From contig JBIKTR010000001.1 in the NCBI GenBank assembly GCA_044348005.1, forward strand, positions 124,001 to 188,000: a DNA stretch of 64,000 nucleotides, written 5' to 3'. The position numbers were made by a program, and so were the translations under genes. The notes beneath the pieces are model-generated. The model ran no database searches and was not told where the DNA came from. It saw only the letters and a list, made by a program, of their open reading frames with translations. Shown here one piece after another: positions 17,247 to 26,810 of the stretch; position 1 is the first letter of the stretch; each line of letters opens with the position of its first letter. The DNA comes from JAJTHC01 sp044348005 (GTDB lineage Bacteria; Cyanobacteriota; Vampirovibrionia; Vampirovibrionales; JAJTHC01).

Positions 17247-17328
17247 GGATGAGGTCCGGGTGGTTAGGGTGCCGTCTCGAAAGCGGTCGCCCCGTGAGGG
17301 GTTGCAGGTTCGAATCCTGTCTCATCCG
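17247..17328 (+). tRNA. tRNA-Ser (CGA anticodon)
   Basis: Acceptor arms GGATGAG (17,247) and CTCATCC (17,321) pair fully, with G as discriminator. The anticodon arm is GCCGT-CTCGAAA-GCGGT, giving anticodon CGA for UCG codons. The long variable arm CGCCCC-GTGA-GGGG and the T arm CAGGTTCGAATCCTG fit a class II serine tRNA. No CCA is encoded, so CCA must be added after transcription. A TTTTTT run follows directly. Confidence 0.95.
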
Positions 17329-17352
17329 TTTTTTATTTGACACTGTTTTATG

Positions 17353-19506
17353 TTAGACTCTGATGCTACCGTAACTCTGTACTTGCGTGAGCGGGCCAAT
17401 TTCGTTGTAGCTCAACACCGCCACTTGCGGTAACATACGTTCAATTAACTTACGCACATGCCCACGTAATTTCCCGTTACACAACAAGACGGGTTGCACG
17501 CCTTGCGTCGTTAGGACTTCTTCAATCTGCTGGTTAATGGTAGACAGCAAGTTCTGCGTATACTGCGGATTCAACGCCAGCATGAAGGTTTGTTGAGCGT
17601 CCTTATTCGTGGCGGTATTGACCAAGTGATTGGCCATATTTTCTTCTACTTCAGGCGATAAGGTCAACACGGGCAGTTTACCGCTACTTTCGTCCACATG
17701 TTGCTTGCATAAGTGACGGCTTAAGGCCACGCGGCACTGTTCCACCAAGTAATCAGGCGATTTAGAAATACGGCAATGGTAGGCAATGCTTTCCAAAACC
17801 GACGTTAAATCTCGAATGGAGACATTTTCCATCAACAATAACTGTAAAATGTAGTGCAGTTCTGAAATACTGAGTTGTGAGGGCACCAAGTCATCCACCA
17901 ACGACGTATGGGCTTCGCTCGTTTTTTTGAGGTTGTCGAGGAGTTGTTTGACATCTTGACGCGTGAGAATCTGGGATTGGTTGCGTTTCATCAGCTCCGT
18001 TAAATGCGTGGCAAGCACCGCTGCAGGATGAATCACGGTAAAGCCGTTTAGTTCCGCTTCTTCACGATCGTCTTTATCAATCCATAAGGCAGGTAAGCCA
18101 AAGGCCGGTTCTATGGTGGGAATGCCTTCGACTTCATCGGCCAAATCAGGATCGGTGGACATCGCCAAGAGCATATCGGCATTGATTTTTCCTTGCCCTA
18201 GCTCTAGGCCTCTTAGCTTAAGCGTGTAAGCATCGGCTTCAATGTGTAGATTGTCTCTGACACGAATGGAAGGCAAGACCACGCCAAAATCCTGCGCCAT
18301 TTGCTTACGAATGTTGGCGATACGATCGAGCAAATCGCCCCCTGTTTCCGCTTCAATTAAGGGAACCAAGCGGTAGCCCAGTTCAAGTTCCATGGGTTCA
18401 ATATGCAGTAACTCAAGGACTTCTTCGGTACTGGTTTTGGCGGGATTGTCTTTTTTGTCTTGAGCGAGGGCATCGGCGGTTTTTTGTTCAGCATCGGTTT
18501 TGGCTTTGCGTTTGGTGTTTTTAAAAGTGAAAAATGCCCCTACGCCTGCAAGGGTGCCAATAAATAAAAACGGGGCATTGGGCATACCGGGTATAAAACC
18601 AATCAATAATAACAATCCTGACAAAATGCCCAAAACTTTGTAGTTGGAAAGCAACTGTTCGCCCAATTCATCGCCAAGGCTGGCTTCATCGTTCTCACTC
18701 ACCCGAGTGACCAAAATCCCTGTGGCAGAAGAAATCAACAACGCGGGTAAGGACGACACCAAGCCATCCCCTACCGTGAGCGTGGTAAAGGTCGCCGCCG
18801 CTGTGGCTGGATCCATACCCAATTGCACCACCCCGATAATCAAGCCAAAAACAATGTTAATCACGGTAATGATAATCCCTGCAATCGCATCGCCCTTAAC
18901 GAACTTCGAAGCACCGTCCATGGTGCCGTAAAAGTCGGCTTCTTTTTGGACGTTGACGCGACGTTTTTTGGCAATGGCTTCCGTAATAATACCCGCGTTT
19001 AAGTCGGCATCAATGGAAAGTTGCTTACCGGGTAAGGCATCTAGGGTAAAGCGTGCAGAAACTTCCGAAACACGCCCCGCCCCATTGGTGATAACCATAA
19101 AGTTAATAATCATTAAAATAATGAAAATCAACAAACCCACCACGTAATTCCCGCCGACGACAAAGTTCCCAAACGATTCAATCACCGCCCCTGCTTCGCC
19201 TGTAAGCAGTAGTAAGCGAGACGAACTCACATTCAAACCCAAGCGAAACAAGGTAGACACCAACAATAAAGTGGGGAAGGTGGAGTATTGCAACGGTTCT
19301 TTCGTGTACAGCGTGACCAACAAAATAATGATGCTTAAAGACAAGTTGAGGGTCAGGAGAATATCGAGCAAGAAGGGAGGCAAGGGTAGAATCATCATCA
19401 GCACGATGAGAATCATCCCCACCGCGAGGAAGACGTCGTTGTGTTGAAGGATTTTGGCAAAAAATCCTTGCAGGCCTGTAGGCATTACGGCTATATTGGC
19501 CATCAT
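17353..19506 (-). CDS. flhA: Flagellar biosynthesis protein FlhA
   Basis: Core membrane component of the flagellar type III export gate. The 717-aa protein has about eight membrane helices in residues 25-325 and the FHIPEP signature (RFTLDALPGKQLSIDADLNAG). The cytoplasmic C-terminal half (360-717) binds chaperone-substrate complexes. It includes LGYRLVPLIE, GLPALWI and HLTELMKRN and ends in SYNEIGP. The length is typical. No flhB, fliP/Q/R or flhF is adjacent, which is unusual since flhA commonly sits in a flagellar operon. It is convergent with the tRNA-Ser. Confidence 0.97.
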   Translation of the reverse strand: MMANIAVMPTGLQGFFAKILQHNDVFLAVGMILIVLMMILPLPPFLLDILLTLNLSLSIIILLVTLYTKEPLQYSTFPTLLLVSTLFRLGLNVSSSRLLLLTGEAGAVIESFGNFVVGGNYVVGLLIFIILMIINFMVITNGAGRVSEVSARFTLDALPGKQLSIDADLNAGIITEAIAKKRRVNVQKEADFYGTMDGASKFVKGDAIAGIIITVINIVFGLIIGVVQLGMDPATAAATFTTLTVGDGLVSSLPALLISSATGILVTRVSENDEASLGDELGEQLLSNYKVLGILSGLLLLIGFIPGMPNAPFLFIGTLAGVGAFFTFKNTKRKAKTDAEQKTADALAQDKKDNPAKTSTEEVLELLHIEPMELELGYRLVPLIEAETGGDLLDRIANIRKQMAQDFGVVLPSIRVRDNLHIEADAYTLKLRGLELGQGKINADMLLAMSTDPDLADEVEGIPTIEPAFGLPALWIDKDDREEAELNGFTVIHPAAVLATHLTELMKRNQSQILTRQDVKQLLDNLKKTSEAHTSLVDDLVPSQLSISELHYILQLLLMENVSIRDLTSVLESIAYHCRISKSPDYLVEQCRVALSRHLCKQHVDESSGKLPVLTLSPEVEENMANHLVNTATNKDAQQTFMLALNPQYTQNLLSTINQQIEEVLTTQGVQPVLLCNGKLRGHVRKLIERMLPQVAVLSYNEIGPLTQVQSYGSIRV

Positions 19507-19732
19507 AAAGCAGTGTCTCTTTGTCTCTTAATTCTCTTTCATCTTACAGTATAACAACTTATTGGTGCGGTGGCGTTCATCTAAAGACTAGTCTTGATGC
19601 TTCATTACCCAAAATAAAACGTTACGCTTCGTTACATTTAGGCAATTTACCCCCACTCTAAATCTTTATTGATATACAGTAACTTCCATTCTTAGCAACG
19701 TGTTACTTTTTTAGCACAGGGACTTTTGGCAT

Positions 19733-21151
19733 ATGAATTTAACCAATCGCTTCATACCACCCAATAATGGTAACCTTTTGAGTAAAGGTCTCCCTGGCTA
19801 TGTGGGCAGGCCTATTGGTCAACCTTTAGCTATGAACAGTTTGATGGGGGCAGGATCCTTTGGTTCAAACCCACCCCCTGGTTATGGCAATACTTTGCCT
19901 GCTCAAAACTACGGCAATACACCTGCTTATGGAACCCCCGCTTTAGGATTTCCTTACCCTCCTCAAGACTCTGGTCCTTCTAAAAAAACGTACCTTCAAC
20001 AGTTTGCCGAACAAAATGGAACGAACCATGTGGCTTCTGGCCAATACAACGGAAACGCCTTTATTTCTCAATTTGGAGACAATGCTTACCGTCAATCTTT
20101 TGCCATGAACCAAGGTACCGGTAACCTGTACCTTCAACAGCTTGGAGGCGCTTACGGCAACAACACTTCTCAAATCGGCGCCTTTAACGGGGATTTTAAG
20201 CACTTTGCTTATAATAACCAAGGGGGCAACCAAATTGATTACAGTAATCTTTACGGCAAAAATAATATCTCCACCTTTGCCAATGGCAATAGTTTCAATC
20301 AAGTCAACTTAAATAACGTGCAAAATGGAGTCCGTTACTTAACTTCAGGGAATACCAATCTTAATGTAGACAACTCCCCCAATGCTAGTGTGTTAATTAG
20401 TGGAGACGATGACCAATCATCCAGCTATTACGTTCGCATCGCCAATTCCTATGGTGCCAAAAAGAACTCTATTATTATGAATATGGACGGCACGGACAGA
20501 GCCACCGTAGATTTAAGTGCGGCGCGCAATAACAGTGAAATCTTTTTGAATGGTTCAGGCCGTTCCGCCACAATCAATACAAAAAATGGCATGAAAGACA
20601 CGCTTTACATTGATGAAGGCACGCTGGTCGATTATTCCAATATGGACAATTTTGATACCGTGATTGTTAAAAGCAGTACGGGTGGTTTACGTACCTTCCA
20701 AGCGGGTGAATCGAAAGGCAAAGACTTTATTTCACCTTTATTACAAGGGGCGGGAATGTCCACAGGGGCAAACCCTGGTGCCGTGCAAATGAATGTGCAA
20801 GGGTTATTTGGTAACACGTACAGCAACCTTCCTATGGGGCGTGTGATTTCAACCGCTCAAAGTGCCCCGCAAGGGAACTCCTCAACGCCTTATGTTACCC
20901 CTAATTATGGGCAAGCCCCCCAGCCGTATGCGGTTCAACCAACGCCTTACCTACTACCATTGCAACCAACGAATGAACCATACAGCCTGTTGGACGGCAA
21001 CGCCATGATCGAAATGCTCATGGGGATGATGCAAAACTACCTTTCCATGACGCTTGACCCCAATAGCAATGACTATGAGCTTGCTCTAGGGACTTTTAGT
21101 TCAGACGTAAATGACGGCTTGAACTATCGCAAAAACGTCTACAACTTCTAG
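19733..21151 (+). CDS. Gly/Asn/Gln-rich protein with curlin-like repeats
   Basis: A 472-aa protein of no family I can name. Residues 1-84 are Pro/Gly/Asn-rich with GYGNT and YGNTPAYGT. Residues 85-170 contain repeats resembling curlin units (Q-x-G-x-N-x-A-x3-Q): QFGDNAYRQ at 113-121, QQLGGAYGN and SQIGAFNG. Residues 170-310 show short alternating strands rich in N, S, D and T (VLISGDDDQSSSYYVRIAN, ATVDLSAARNNSEIFLNGSG), as in β-solenoids. The tail is Pro/Gln/Tyr-rich and ends in an ordinary segment. No signal peptide is seen, so the export route is unclear. It may be an extracellular adhesive or amyloid-like fibre component. Confidence 0.7.
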   Translation: MNLTNRFIPPNNGNLLSKGLPGYVGRPIGQPLAMNSLMGAGSFGSNPPPGYGNTLPAQNYGNTPAYGTPALGFPYPPQDSGPSKKTYLQQFAEQNGTNHVASGQYNGNAFISQFGDNAYRQSFAMNQGTGNLYLQQLGGAYGNNTSQIGAFNGDFKHFAYNNQGGNQIDYSNLYGKNNISTFANGNSFNQVNLNNVQNGVRYLTSGNTNLNVDNSPNASVLISGDDDQSSSYYVRIANSYGAKKNSIIMNMDGTDRATVDLSAARNNSEIFLNGSGRSATINTKNGMKDTLYIDEGTLVDYSNMDNFDTVIVKSSTGGLRTFQAGESKGKDFISPLLQGAGMSTGANPGAVQMNVQGLFGNTYSNLPMGRVISTAQSAPQGNSSTPYVTPNYGQAPQPYAVQPTPYLLPLQPTNEPYSLLDGNAMIEMLMGMMQNYLSMTLDPNSNDYELALGTFSSDVNDGLNYRKNVYNF

Positions 21152-21256
21152 TGCCTTATTTTAAAAAAGATGCTATAGTGATTTTAAAGTGAGTCCTCCT
21201 TTTTTGGTGATGATTTGCTTGTCTATAGTTATGTTTGCTCTGTAGGAGTGTTGAAG

Positions 21257-21475
21257 ATGAATATCAAATTTTTAGGTTTGTCGTTAGTGTCTTTGGCTTT
21301 AGCCAGTTCTTTGGTTTTAAGTGGTTGTGGTGAACAGCCCGCCCCTGAACAAGCAGAACCAGTTGCTGTTGAAGAAATGGGTGCTGAAGAAGCAGCGGCG
21401 CCAACGCATGAAGGTGAAACTCCCGTGGCTGAAGAAGAAGCCCCTGAACATGCCGACAAAGAAGCCCACAGCTAA
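21257..21475 (+). CDS. Small Glu/Ala-rich lipoprotein
   Basis: A 72-aa precursor. The ATG at 21,257 has TAGGAG eight bases upstream. The N terminus is a lipoprotein signal (MNIKFLG, hydrophobic core, lipobox LSGC), so the mature protein would be lipid-anchored at a cysteine near residue 24. The mature part is only ~49 residues, acidic and disordered: EQPAPEQAEPVAVEE and further Ala/Glu/Pro repeats, ending EAHS. There is no folded domain. A strong terminator follows 25 bp downstream. Function unknown; comparable tiny acidic lipoproteins exist in many bacteria. Confidence 0.8.
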   Translation: MNIKFLGLSLVSLALASSLVLSGCGEQPAPEQAEPVAVEEMGAEEAAAPTHEGETPVAEEEAPEHADKEAHS

Positions 21476-21502
21476 GTGTTTAAATAACGCGATTTAGCGC
21501 AA

Positions 21503-21536
21503 AAAGCGTCGTCTTTTTTAAGACGGCGCTTTTTTG
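21503..21536 (+). terminator. Rho-independent terminator of the lipoprotein gene
   Basis: AAGCGTCGTCTT pairs with AAGACGGCGCTT (one G-U), followed by a T run at 21,530-21,535. The T-rich loop and the A stretch upstream allow action in both directions, for the convergent metallophosphoesterase too. Confidence 0.85.
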
Positions 21537-21544
21537 TGAAAGCA

Positions 21545-23134
21545 TTAGCGCTTAGGGGTAGGGGGCTGTTTTTGATCCCATCCACTGTTGTTATGCTGCC
21601 CAAGGGGATGCCCAAACGCGGCTCTGTATAACAAGCTGAAAAAACGATTATTTTCGTTGCCCAGTGCCCGAACAATCTCTTCACCGTGGTAGTAAACATC
21701 TGTGGGAGTCTTGATAAAGTTGATTATTGGAGACGAGCCTTTCTTTAGTTCCAACAAACCAAAACCGGGATCTACAAACAACGCCCCAGGCGTTTGTGGA
21801 AGACTTAAGCTGTTCTTGCCTAGCCCTGCGAGCTTATGGGGGTCATTCATATACGCTTGACCCGTTTCTGGGGGTTCACAATGCGAAGAACTGCCTAAGG
21901 TTAATTGTTGAATAGGCCGTTGTAAGGCCTGTGCCGTTCCATCTTCACCCATGGTGTGTGTTATTGTATTGACAGCCATCCAATGTTCATGGCCATTAAT
22001 GACTCCCGTTACGCCATATTTTTCATGATTTGCAAAGAAAGGATCAAAACTGGTGCGTCGTAAATCAAGGTAGGGCAACTCATTCGTCTTAGGATCGCTA
22101 GAAACCCTTGGGAAGTGTGTGATAATAACTCGTTTATTGTTTGGACGCTGTTGCTTACTTTCACTTAGGGCGGTTTCTAACCAATGTTGCTGAGCAGCAT
22201 GAAGGTTTTCCGCTTCTTCCGTGTAGTGGGTGGTTTTATAACGTTTGTTTAATTCTATTAGAGATAGAGAACTCATCACGTTTTCATCGACAAAAAAGAA
22301 CTCAGTATCCCCCGCAATTACTTTATAGTAACGAGGCAAACTCATATAATGGGCAAAGGCTTCGGCATGCCCTCGGTCACTGTCATTATTGCCTATACAG
22401 GTAAAAATCGGGACTTTGTGTTTAATAAACCAATCATAAACCGCCCCCACGTTGGAATGTAAGGAACGCGTATCCCCACTGCTGCGTGACGCATTGTGTT
22501 TATTATACTCATTCGGGGAATACAAACAATCCCCCGTTAAAAATGCAGCGTCTAGTTCGTTTCCTTGTGCCTTGGCTATGGCAATGGAACCGTCCACATT
22601 TAATTGTAACATCGCATTACTATAGCCGGGGTCTCCGAATATCGCTATACGGTGAATACCGTCTGCACTTTTGGCTTTAGGCAATGTAAAGGTCGTAAAG
22701 TGAACAGGCACCGAACGGCCGTTGACTTGAATTACTTTAGAGACGGTGGGCTGTTTAAGTGTTGTATGAATCCAATCTTGAATCCCTGGTAAAAAACGAT
22801 TCATGATGTGCTGGTGACTGATGCGAATGCCCCGAATCAATCCCATGATGTCGCTACGTAAACGCGTCCATAAGCCTTTAGCCCAATAGGTGACTCGATC
22901 CAGTCGTCTTTGCCAAGAAGTTCGAGTGGTGAGGTTTAAATATTGATTCGCTTGTCCCAACGTTTTTTGAAAGTCCTCGCCCCCATTTTTTTTAATTACT
23001 TCATCAATTTCTTTTTGAAGTTGAGGGGGGGTTAAATTAAAGCCACTCCGTTGAGATGCCCTCTTCTCTGGCCTTGACAAGGGAGCCGTGTGGTTCAATT
23101 GAAGTTGAGCAGAAAAGGAGAGAGGGCGCATCAT
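21545..23134 (-). CDS. Calcineurin-like metallophosphoesterase
   Basis: A 529-aa protein whose central region has the five metal-binding motifs of the superfamily: GDPGYS (167-172), GDCLYS (201-206), GNNDSD (248-253), THFPR and NGHEHW. The first motif is D-x-G rather than D-x-H, and the spacing is closest to the purple-acid-phosphatase-like branch. The N-terminal ~150 residues are basic and helical (RTSWQRRLDRVTYWAKG) and match nothing I know; no signal peptide is visible. The substrate is unknown. It is convergent with the lipoprotein gene and shares its terminator. Confidence 0.85.
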   Translation of the reverse strand: MMRPLSFSAQLQLNHTAPLSRPEKRASQRSGFNLTPPQLQKEIDEVIKKNGGEDFQKTLGQANQYLNLTTRTSWQRRLDRVTYWAKGLWTRLRSDIMGLIRGIRISHQHIMNRFLPGIQDWIHTTLKQPTVSKVIQVNGRSVPVHFTTFTLPKAKSADGIHRIAIFGDPGYSNAMLQLNVDGSIAIAKAQGNELDAAFLTGDCLYSPNEYNKHNASRSSGDTRSLHSNVGAVYDWFIKHKVPIFTCIGNNDSDRGHAEAFAHYMSLPRYYKVIAGDTEFFFVDENVMSSLSLIELNKRYKTTHYTEEAENLHAAQQHWLETALSESKQQRPNNKRVIITHFPRVSSDPKTNELPYLDLRRTSFDPFFANHEKYGVTGVINGHEHWMAVNTITHTMGEDGTAQALQRPIQQLTLGSSSHCEPPETGQAYMNDPHKLAGLGKNSLSLPQTPGALFVDPGFGLLELKKGSSPIINFIKTPTDVYYHGEEIVRALGNENNRFFSLLYRAAFGHPLGQHNNSGWDQKQPPTPKR

Positions 23135-23303
23135 CAGTTGGGCATCTCATTTAAAGTTAAAGATTCCAAGAAAAGGAGCATGACACTCCTTACTGTATCA
23201 AAAACCCGTCAAAAAAAATAGATGCTTTTTGTTGTAAATCTCTTCTACCGACGGGCGTGGTTTTAATCTGCCCAAGTAAAAACAAGCAAAAGGTCTTGGG
23301 GTT

Positions 23304-24677
23304 CTAGGGCAAGTTCATATAATAACGCAACTGCATGGCTTTTTGCCGACGTACTTCAGGGGTATTGCGTTGGGCTTCTTGCTTCAATAAGTCGGCATCG
23401 TTTTCACTACTCAAACCGCCCTGTAAAGCGCCTTGCCCCTTTTTAAGTTCAAACAACCGATCTTCACTCATTGAACTGGGGTCATCGGTAATGGAAAGCC
23501 CTTCATTTTGAGCCAGCAATGAAAAACGTCGCGCATCTCCCGTATTGTTGAGCTGACGTAAAAAGGCGTCGACTTGTTGAGTGAGTGCATCGTTGAGAGT
23601 GTTACCTATTTCTGCCGAAGAGGGTTCCACGCGTAAGCCAAGCCACTTGGTTGGATTCAAGGGGCCTTCCCCCTGATTGACCAAAGGCTCGCTTCCCTGA
23701 AGGGCCCCCTCTTCCCCTAAAGACGAGGGAGCATCCCCAAGGGTTTGAGAAAGCGCTAAGGGTGAAAAGCTCTTACTTAGCGTGGGGGGACTTGTTAGAG
23801 TAAACAGGCCTTGATTGGACGCCTTAGGCAGGGTGGCAAGCCCGCTGGAGTTGGCAAGGGGTACATTAGCCGAAGGAGGCATCGGCAAAATGGGTGGTTC
23901 TGGCGTGCCACCTTTTGGTGAAGCACTTGTTTGTTTTAACGTATCGATGAGATCCACAAGGGTAGGGAGCCGTTGACTGGCTTGAAAAATGGCGTAGTCG
24001 TCTAATTCTGGGAAGCTTGTGAGCCAAAACCATTTGTTGTTGTCAATATGTTGTTCAATGGCTTGTAAGCCCCCCGCAGTGTCTGACACAATGCCCAAGG
24101 TGCCGTCACTATTTTGAATGACTTTTACGCCGTCGCCATATTGAATAATTTTTTTACCTATTCCAGAAAGAATGACCTCAGTGCCTGAATCAAACAAGGC
24201 CTGCCATTCTTCTCGGGTCATCACCAAGCTACTCACCGCCGTGGCGTATTTTCCTTGCGTGTAATAGGGCACAAAATCGCTTGTTAAAGGCGTATAAGGC
24301 ACGATTTTAGGGGCAAAGGTATTCCCGTAATCCGTCAACGCGTCTGTATTGATTCGATACGTTTGTTGTAAGGCGGAAACACTAAACTGAGAGCTATAGT
24401 CATTAACATTGTTGCTTCGGCTGATTCGCTGTGTTTTAGGGTTCCACCACCAATAGCCAACTTCAGCAACATCCGCCAAACGGGTGGGGGCATTCACAAG
24501 AATGGGGGCAAGGGCATATTTAACCACATCACTCGGATTCACCTGAGCAAGTGCCGTGGTGTAGGTGGTATTGGCTGTAATGGTTGAAGCACTAGGGGGT
24601 GAACCAATGGTCACCACTTTTCTCAAGCGCCAGTCATAGTAGGTAATGGGAACAGAAGGGATTGAAAATGAAGTCAT
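23304..24677 (-). CDS. Hypothetical protein, 457 aa
   Basis: Not recognised. The N-terminal ~235 residues look folded and rich in Tyr/Trp (ITYYDWRLRKVV, VGYWWWNPKTQRIS, DGVKVIQNSDGTLGIVSD, KWFWLTSFPELDDYAIF). The middle (265-345) is a Pro/Ser/Leu-rich linker. The C terminus is helical and acidic, ending in basic helices (NTPEVRRQKAMQLRYYMNLP). There is no signal peptide or membrane segment. AAAGG lies upstream of the ATG. The nearest upstream gene in the same direction is recO, 207 bp away, while the metallophosphoesterase lies 169 bp downstream. The intervals suggest separate units. Confidence 0.72.
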   Translation of the reverse strand: MTSFSIPSVPITYYDWRLRKVVTIGSPPSASTITANTTYTTALAQVNPSDVVKYALAPILVNAPTRLADVAEVGYWWWNPKTQRISRSNNVNDYSSQFSVSALQQTYRINTDALTDYGNTFAPKIVPYTPLTSDFVPYYTQGKYATAVSSLVMTREEWQALFDSGTEVILSGIGKKIIQYGDGVKVIQNSDGTLGIVSDTAGGLQAIEQHIDNNKWFWLTSFPELDDYAIFQASQRLPTLVDLIDTLKQTSASPKGGTPEPPILPMPPSANVPLANSSGLATLPKASNQGLFTLTSPPTLSKSFSPLALSQTLGDAPSSLGEEGALQGSEPLVNQGEGPLNPTKWLGLRVEPSSAEIGNTLNDALTQQVDAFLRQLNNTGDARRFSLLAQNEGLSITDDPSSMSEDRLFELKKGQGALQGGLSSENDADLLKQEAQRNTPEVRRQKAMQLRYYMNLP

Positions 24678-24797
24678 GAAAGTGGCCTTTAAACACGGGT
24701 ATAGTGTTCTTATGGAATTGTTTTCGGCAATAGGCCTTTTGGACTTAAACTATCCCCTCTATTCTATAATTTTGATTGATTGTTGACTTTTTTATGT

Positions 24798-24818
24798 ATA
24801 GTTTTAGAAAGATAAAAA
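24798..24818 (+). repeat. A-family terminal motif, isolated
   Basis: TATAGTTTTAGAAAGATAAAA resembles the tips of the copies at 8.75 kb (TATAATATCCGAAAGATAAAA) and 33.2 kb (TATAGTATCAGATAGATAAAA). Lies in the 207-bp gap between recO and the 457-aa gene, which shows no gene. Confidence 0.4.
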
Positions 24819-24884
24819 ACCCGAAACAAGGTTCGATGCAATGGCCTAGGACTTATACCAATTAAACGATAGGCAGTGGGTATT

Positions 24885-25679
24885 TTAACAGCTCTTCAAG
24901 TGAAGTTCCTGCGTTTTAAGGACTGCCACATAAAAGGCTTCGACTTTTTTTAAGGTACTTAAAGGCGGCTGAGGCACGTCTAATAAGGCTTTAAAGGGCT
25001 CGTTTTGTAGCGCTTCTAAAACACTTAGACTCTTCCACACGCCGTGGGACACCCCCCATTGTTCCAGATCTTCTTTCATCAGTTGTGAAGCAGGAATTAA
25101 AGAGAGTCCTCCTGCATTAGGTTGAAACACTAAGCGAACTTCCGCTTCACCCTGCCAAACAATCGGTTGTTGATGCACGACATCCCACCCCCATGAAGGC
25201 AATTGCCCACTTAAGCCTAAAAGGCCTTGCCAAAACCACAGTTTGGACCACTCCAAAAAACAAGCCTCTGTGGCTTGTTGCCACAACGCGAGCAAGGCTT
25301 CATATTGGGTAAAAAGGCGTTGTCGCTTGTGGGCATCTTCATCAAAGGAAATAGCAAAAAGCCTCATGAGTTCTAAACAGGGCATGAGGGCTTCATAGGC
25401 TTCATACTCAAGCCCCTTTGCAAAATTCAGAGCGGTATGCACCTCATACTGTTCTAATCGACATAACGATGAAGCAGACGTTGAAGGCCTAAGATGAAGG
25501 TTGAAAATACCGCCTAGTTCGCTTGCCCCCCCATGTTTGGCTTTAGCCCCCTTGGCTTGGGAAAGTAAGACGTCTACTTTGCCTAATTCCTTGCTTAAAT
25601 AGGTGGCAATGCGAGATCGCTCTGTATATTCGATGCTTCTTAAGCAAATGCCTGTAACCGTTTGTGCGAGTCGAGCCAT
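24885..25679 (-). CDS. recO: DNA repair protein RecO
   Basis: Loads RecA onto SSB-coated single strands with RecR/RecF during gap repair. The 264-aa protein has the N-terminal OB domain (TGICLRSIEYTERSRIATYLSKELGKVDVL, with GAK/KHGG basic patch) followed by a helical domain (LELMRLFAISF, YEALLALW). The C-terminal zinc-finger cysteines found in many RecO proteins are missing: the region after LSGQLPSWGWD has no C-x2-C. It lies 15 bp after nadK in the same direction, so the two are probably co-transcribed. The ribosome binding site is weak. Confidence 0.88.
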   Translation of the reverse strand: MARLAQTVTGICLRSIEYTERSRIATYLSKELGKVDVLLSQAKGAKAKHGGASELGGIFNLHLRPSTSASSLCRLEQYEVHTALNFAKGLEYEAYEALMPCLELMRLFAISFDEDAHKRQRLFTQYEALLALWQQATEACFLEWSKLWFWQGLLGLSGQLPSWGWDVVHQQPIVWQGEAEVRLVFQPNAGGLSLIPASQLMKEDLEQWGVSHGVWKSLSVLEALQNEPFKALLDVPQPPLSTLKKVEAFYVAVLKTQELHLKSC

Positions 25680-25694
25680 ATGTTCACTTGTATT

Positions 25695-26612
25695 TCACAC
25701 TTGTATTTCAGTGCGGGGGTTGCTGCCCCACTGTAATTTTTTTCGTAACAGCCAATAGAAATTGTCTTCAGGTTGATCAAAGCCCAAGAGTTGTAAAGCA
25801 CTGTTGGATTCTTTAATGTAAATACTTTCCCCATTGGCGACTGGCAAGGGGTCTTGACCATCAAGACTAAACATAATTGGGTGGATATTACGTTTGACGG
25901 CTTCAATACGAATGCTTGAAGAAGCGGGTACCACAATAGGTTTTGCTGAAAGACTATGCGGACAAATCGGTGTAATGACCAGTGCCGCGACATCAGGCAC
26001 CAAGACGGGACCTCCTGCTGCCAGATTATAGGCGGTAGACCCTGTAGGGGTAGAGACAATCAGCCCATCCGCGTCATAACAAGCCACAGGAAATTCATCT
26101 ATAAAAAGATCCAAACGTGCCATTTGACTAGGATTGGCGGTTTTAACCACCACATCATTCAGGGCAATCCGTGGGGCGTCCTCTTCTCTCAACGTGGCAC
26201 ATTGCACTTCAAGCAACATACGTTCTTCTCGATGAAAATCGCCTGCTAATAATTGGGCCAAGTATTTTTCGATGGCTTCGGTTTCAATACGTGTTAAGAA
26301 TCCCAAGTTCCCACGATTAATACCGATCATGGGAATTTCAGCGGGGGCGTAACATTGAGCGGTTCGCAAGAAGGTACCGTCTCCCCCTACGACGATGATC
26401 AAATCAGGCGACCATTGCTTACGTTCTTCCCACAACGCGGCACACCCATCATCAAAACTGGCTTTGGCAATATGAACCTCTAGTCCTGCCATAGAAAGAA
26501 AGCGTTCTGTGCGGGCCACATATTCCCCATCAGGATCCGTACTTTCTTTGACGACAATCAAGGCTTTTTTAAACAAATGCTTGGTCTTTTCATGTTCAAA
26601 GGGGGGCGTCAT
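25695..26612 (-). CDS. nadK: NAD kinase
   Basis: Phosphorylates NAD to NADP with ATP (or polyphosphate). The 305-aa protein has the GGDG motif in IVVGGDGTFLRTA, the GINRGNLGFLT loop, the NE/D-type DVVVKT segment, and the TPTGSTAYNLAAGGPV motif that binds the nicotinamide ribose. All diagnostic elements are present and the length is normal. It is followed by recO with a 15-bp gap; nadK next to recN/recO repair genes is common in bacteria. The start lies behind a run of seven C residues rather than a clear SD. Confidence 0.96.
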   Translation of the reverse strand: MTPPFEHEKTKHLFKKALIVVKESTDPDGEYVARTERFLSMAGLEVHIAKASFDDGCAALWEERKQWSPDLIIVVGGDGTFLRTAQCYAPAEIPMIGINRGNLGFLTRIETEAIEKYLAQLLAGDFHREERMLLEVQCATLREEDAPRIALNDVVVKTANPSQMARLDLFIDEFPVACYDADGLIVSTPTGSTAYNLAAGGPVLVPDVAALVITPICPHSLSAKPIVVPASSSIRIEAVKRNIHPIMFSLDGQDPLPVANGESIYIKESNSALQLLGFDQPEDNFYWLLRKKLQWGSNPRTEIQV

Positions 26613-26810
26613 ACAAGGGGGGGATTCCTATTTTGTTCTTCTGAACTGAAGATCTGTTCAAGCAAGCAGGCTTGAGCGAAGGAGTTAAAACAAAAAAATT
26701 ATAGCCCTAGTGGGCAACTTTTTTGATGTAAAAGTCAAACACGTACTTCTTGAAATCCTTGACTACAGTCACAATACACAACTTCAGTCGCTTAACATGG
26801 TGAACTTGTA

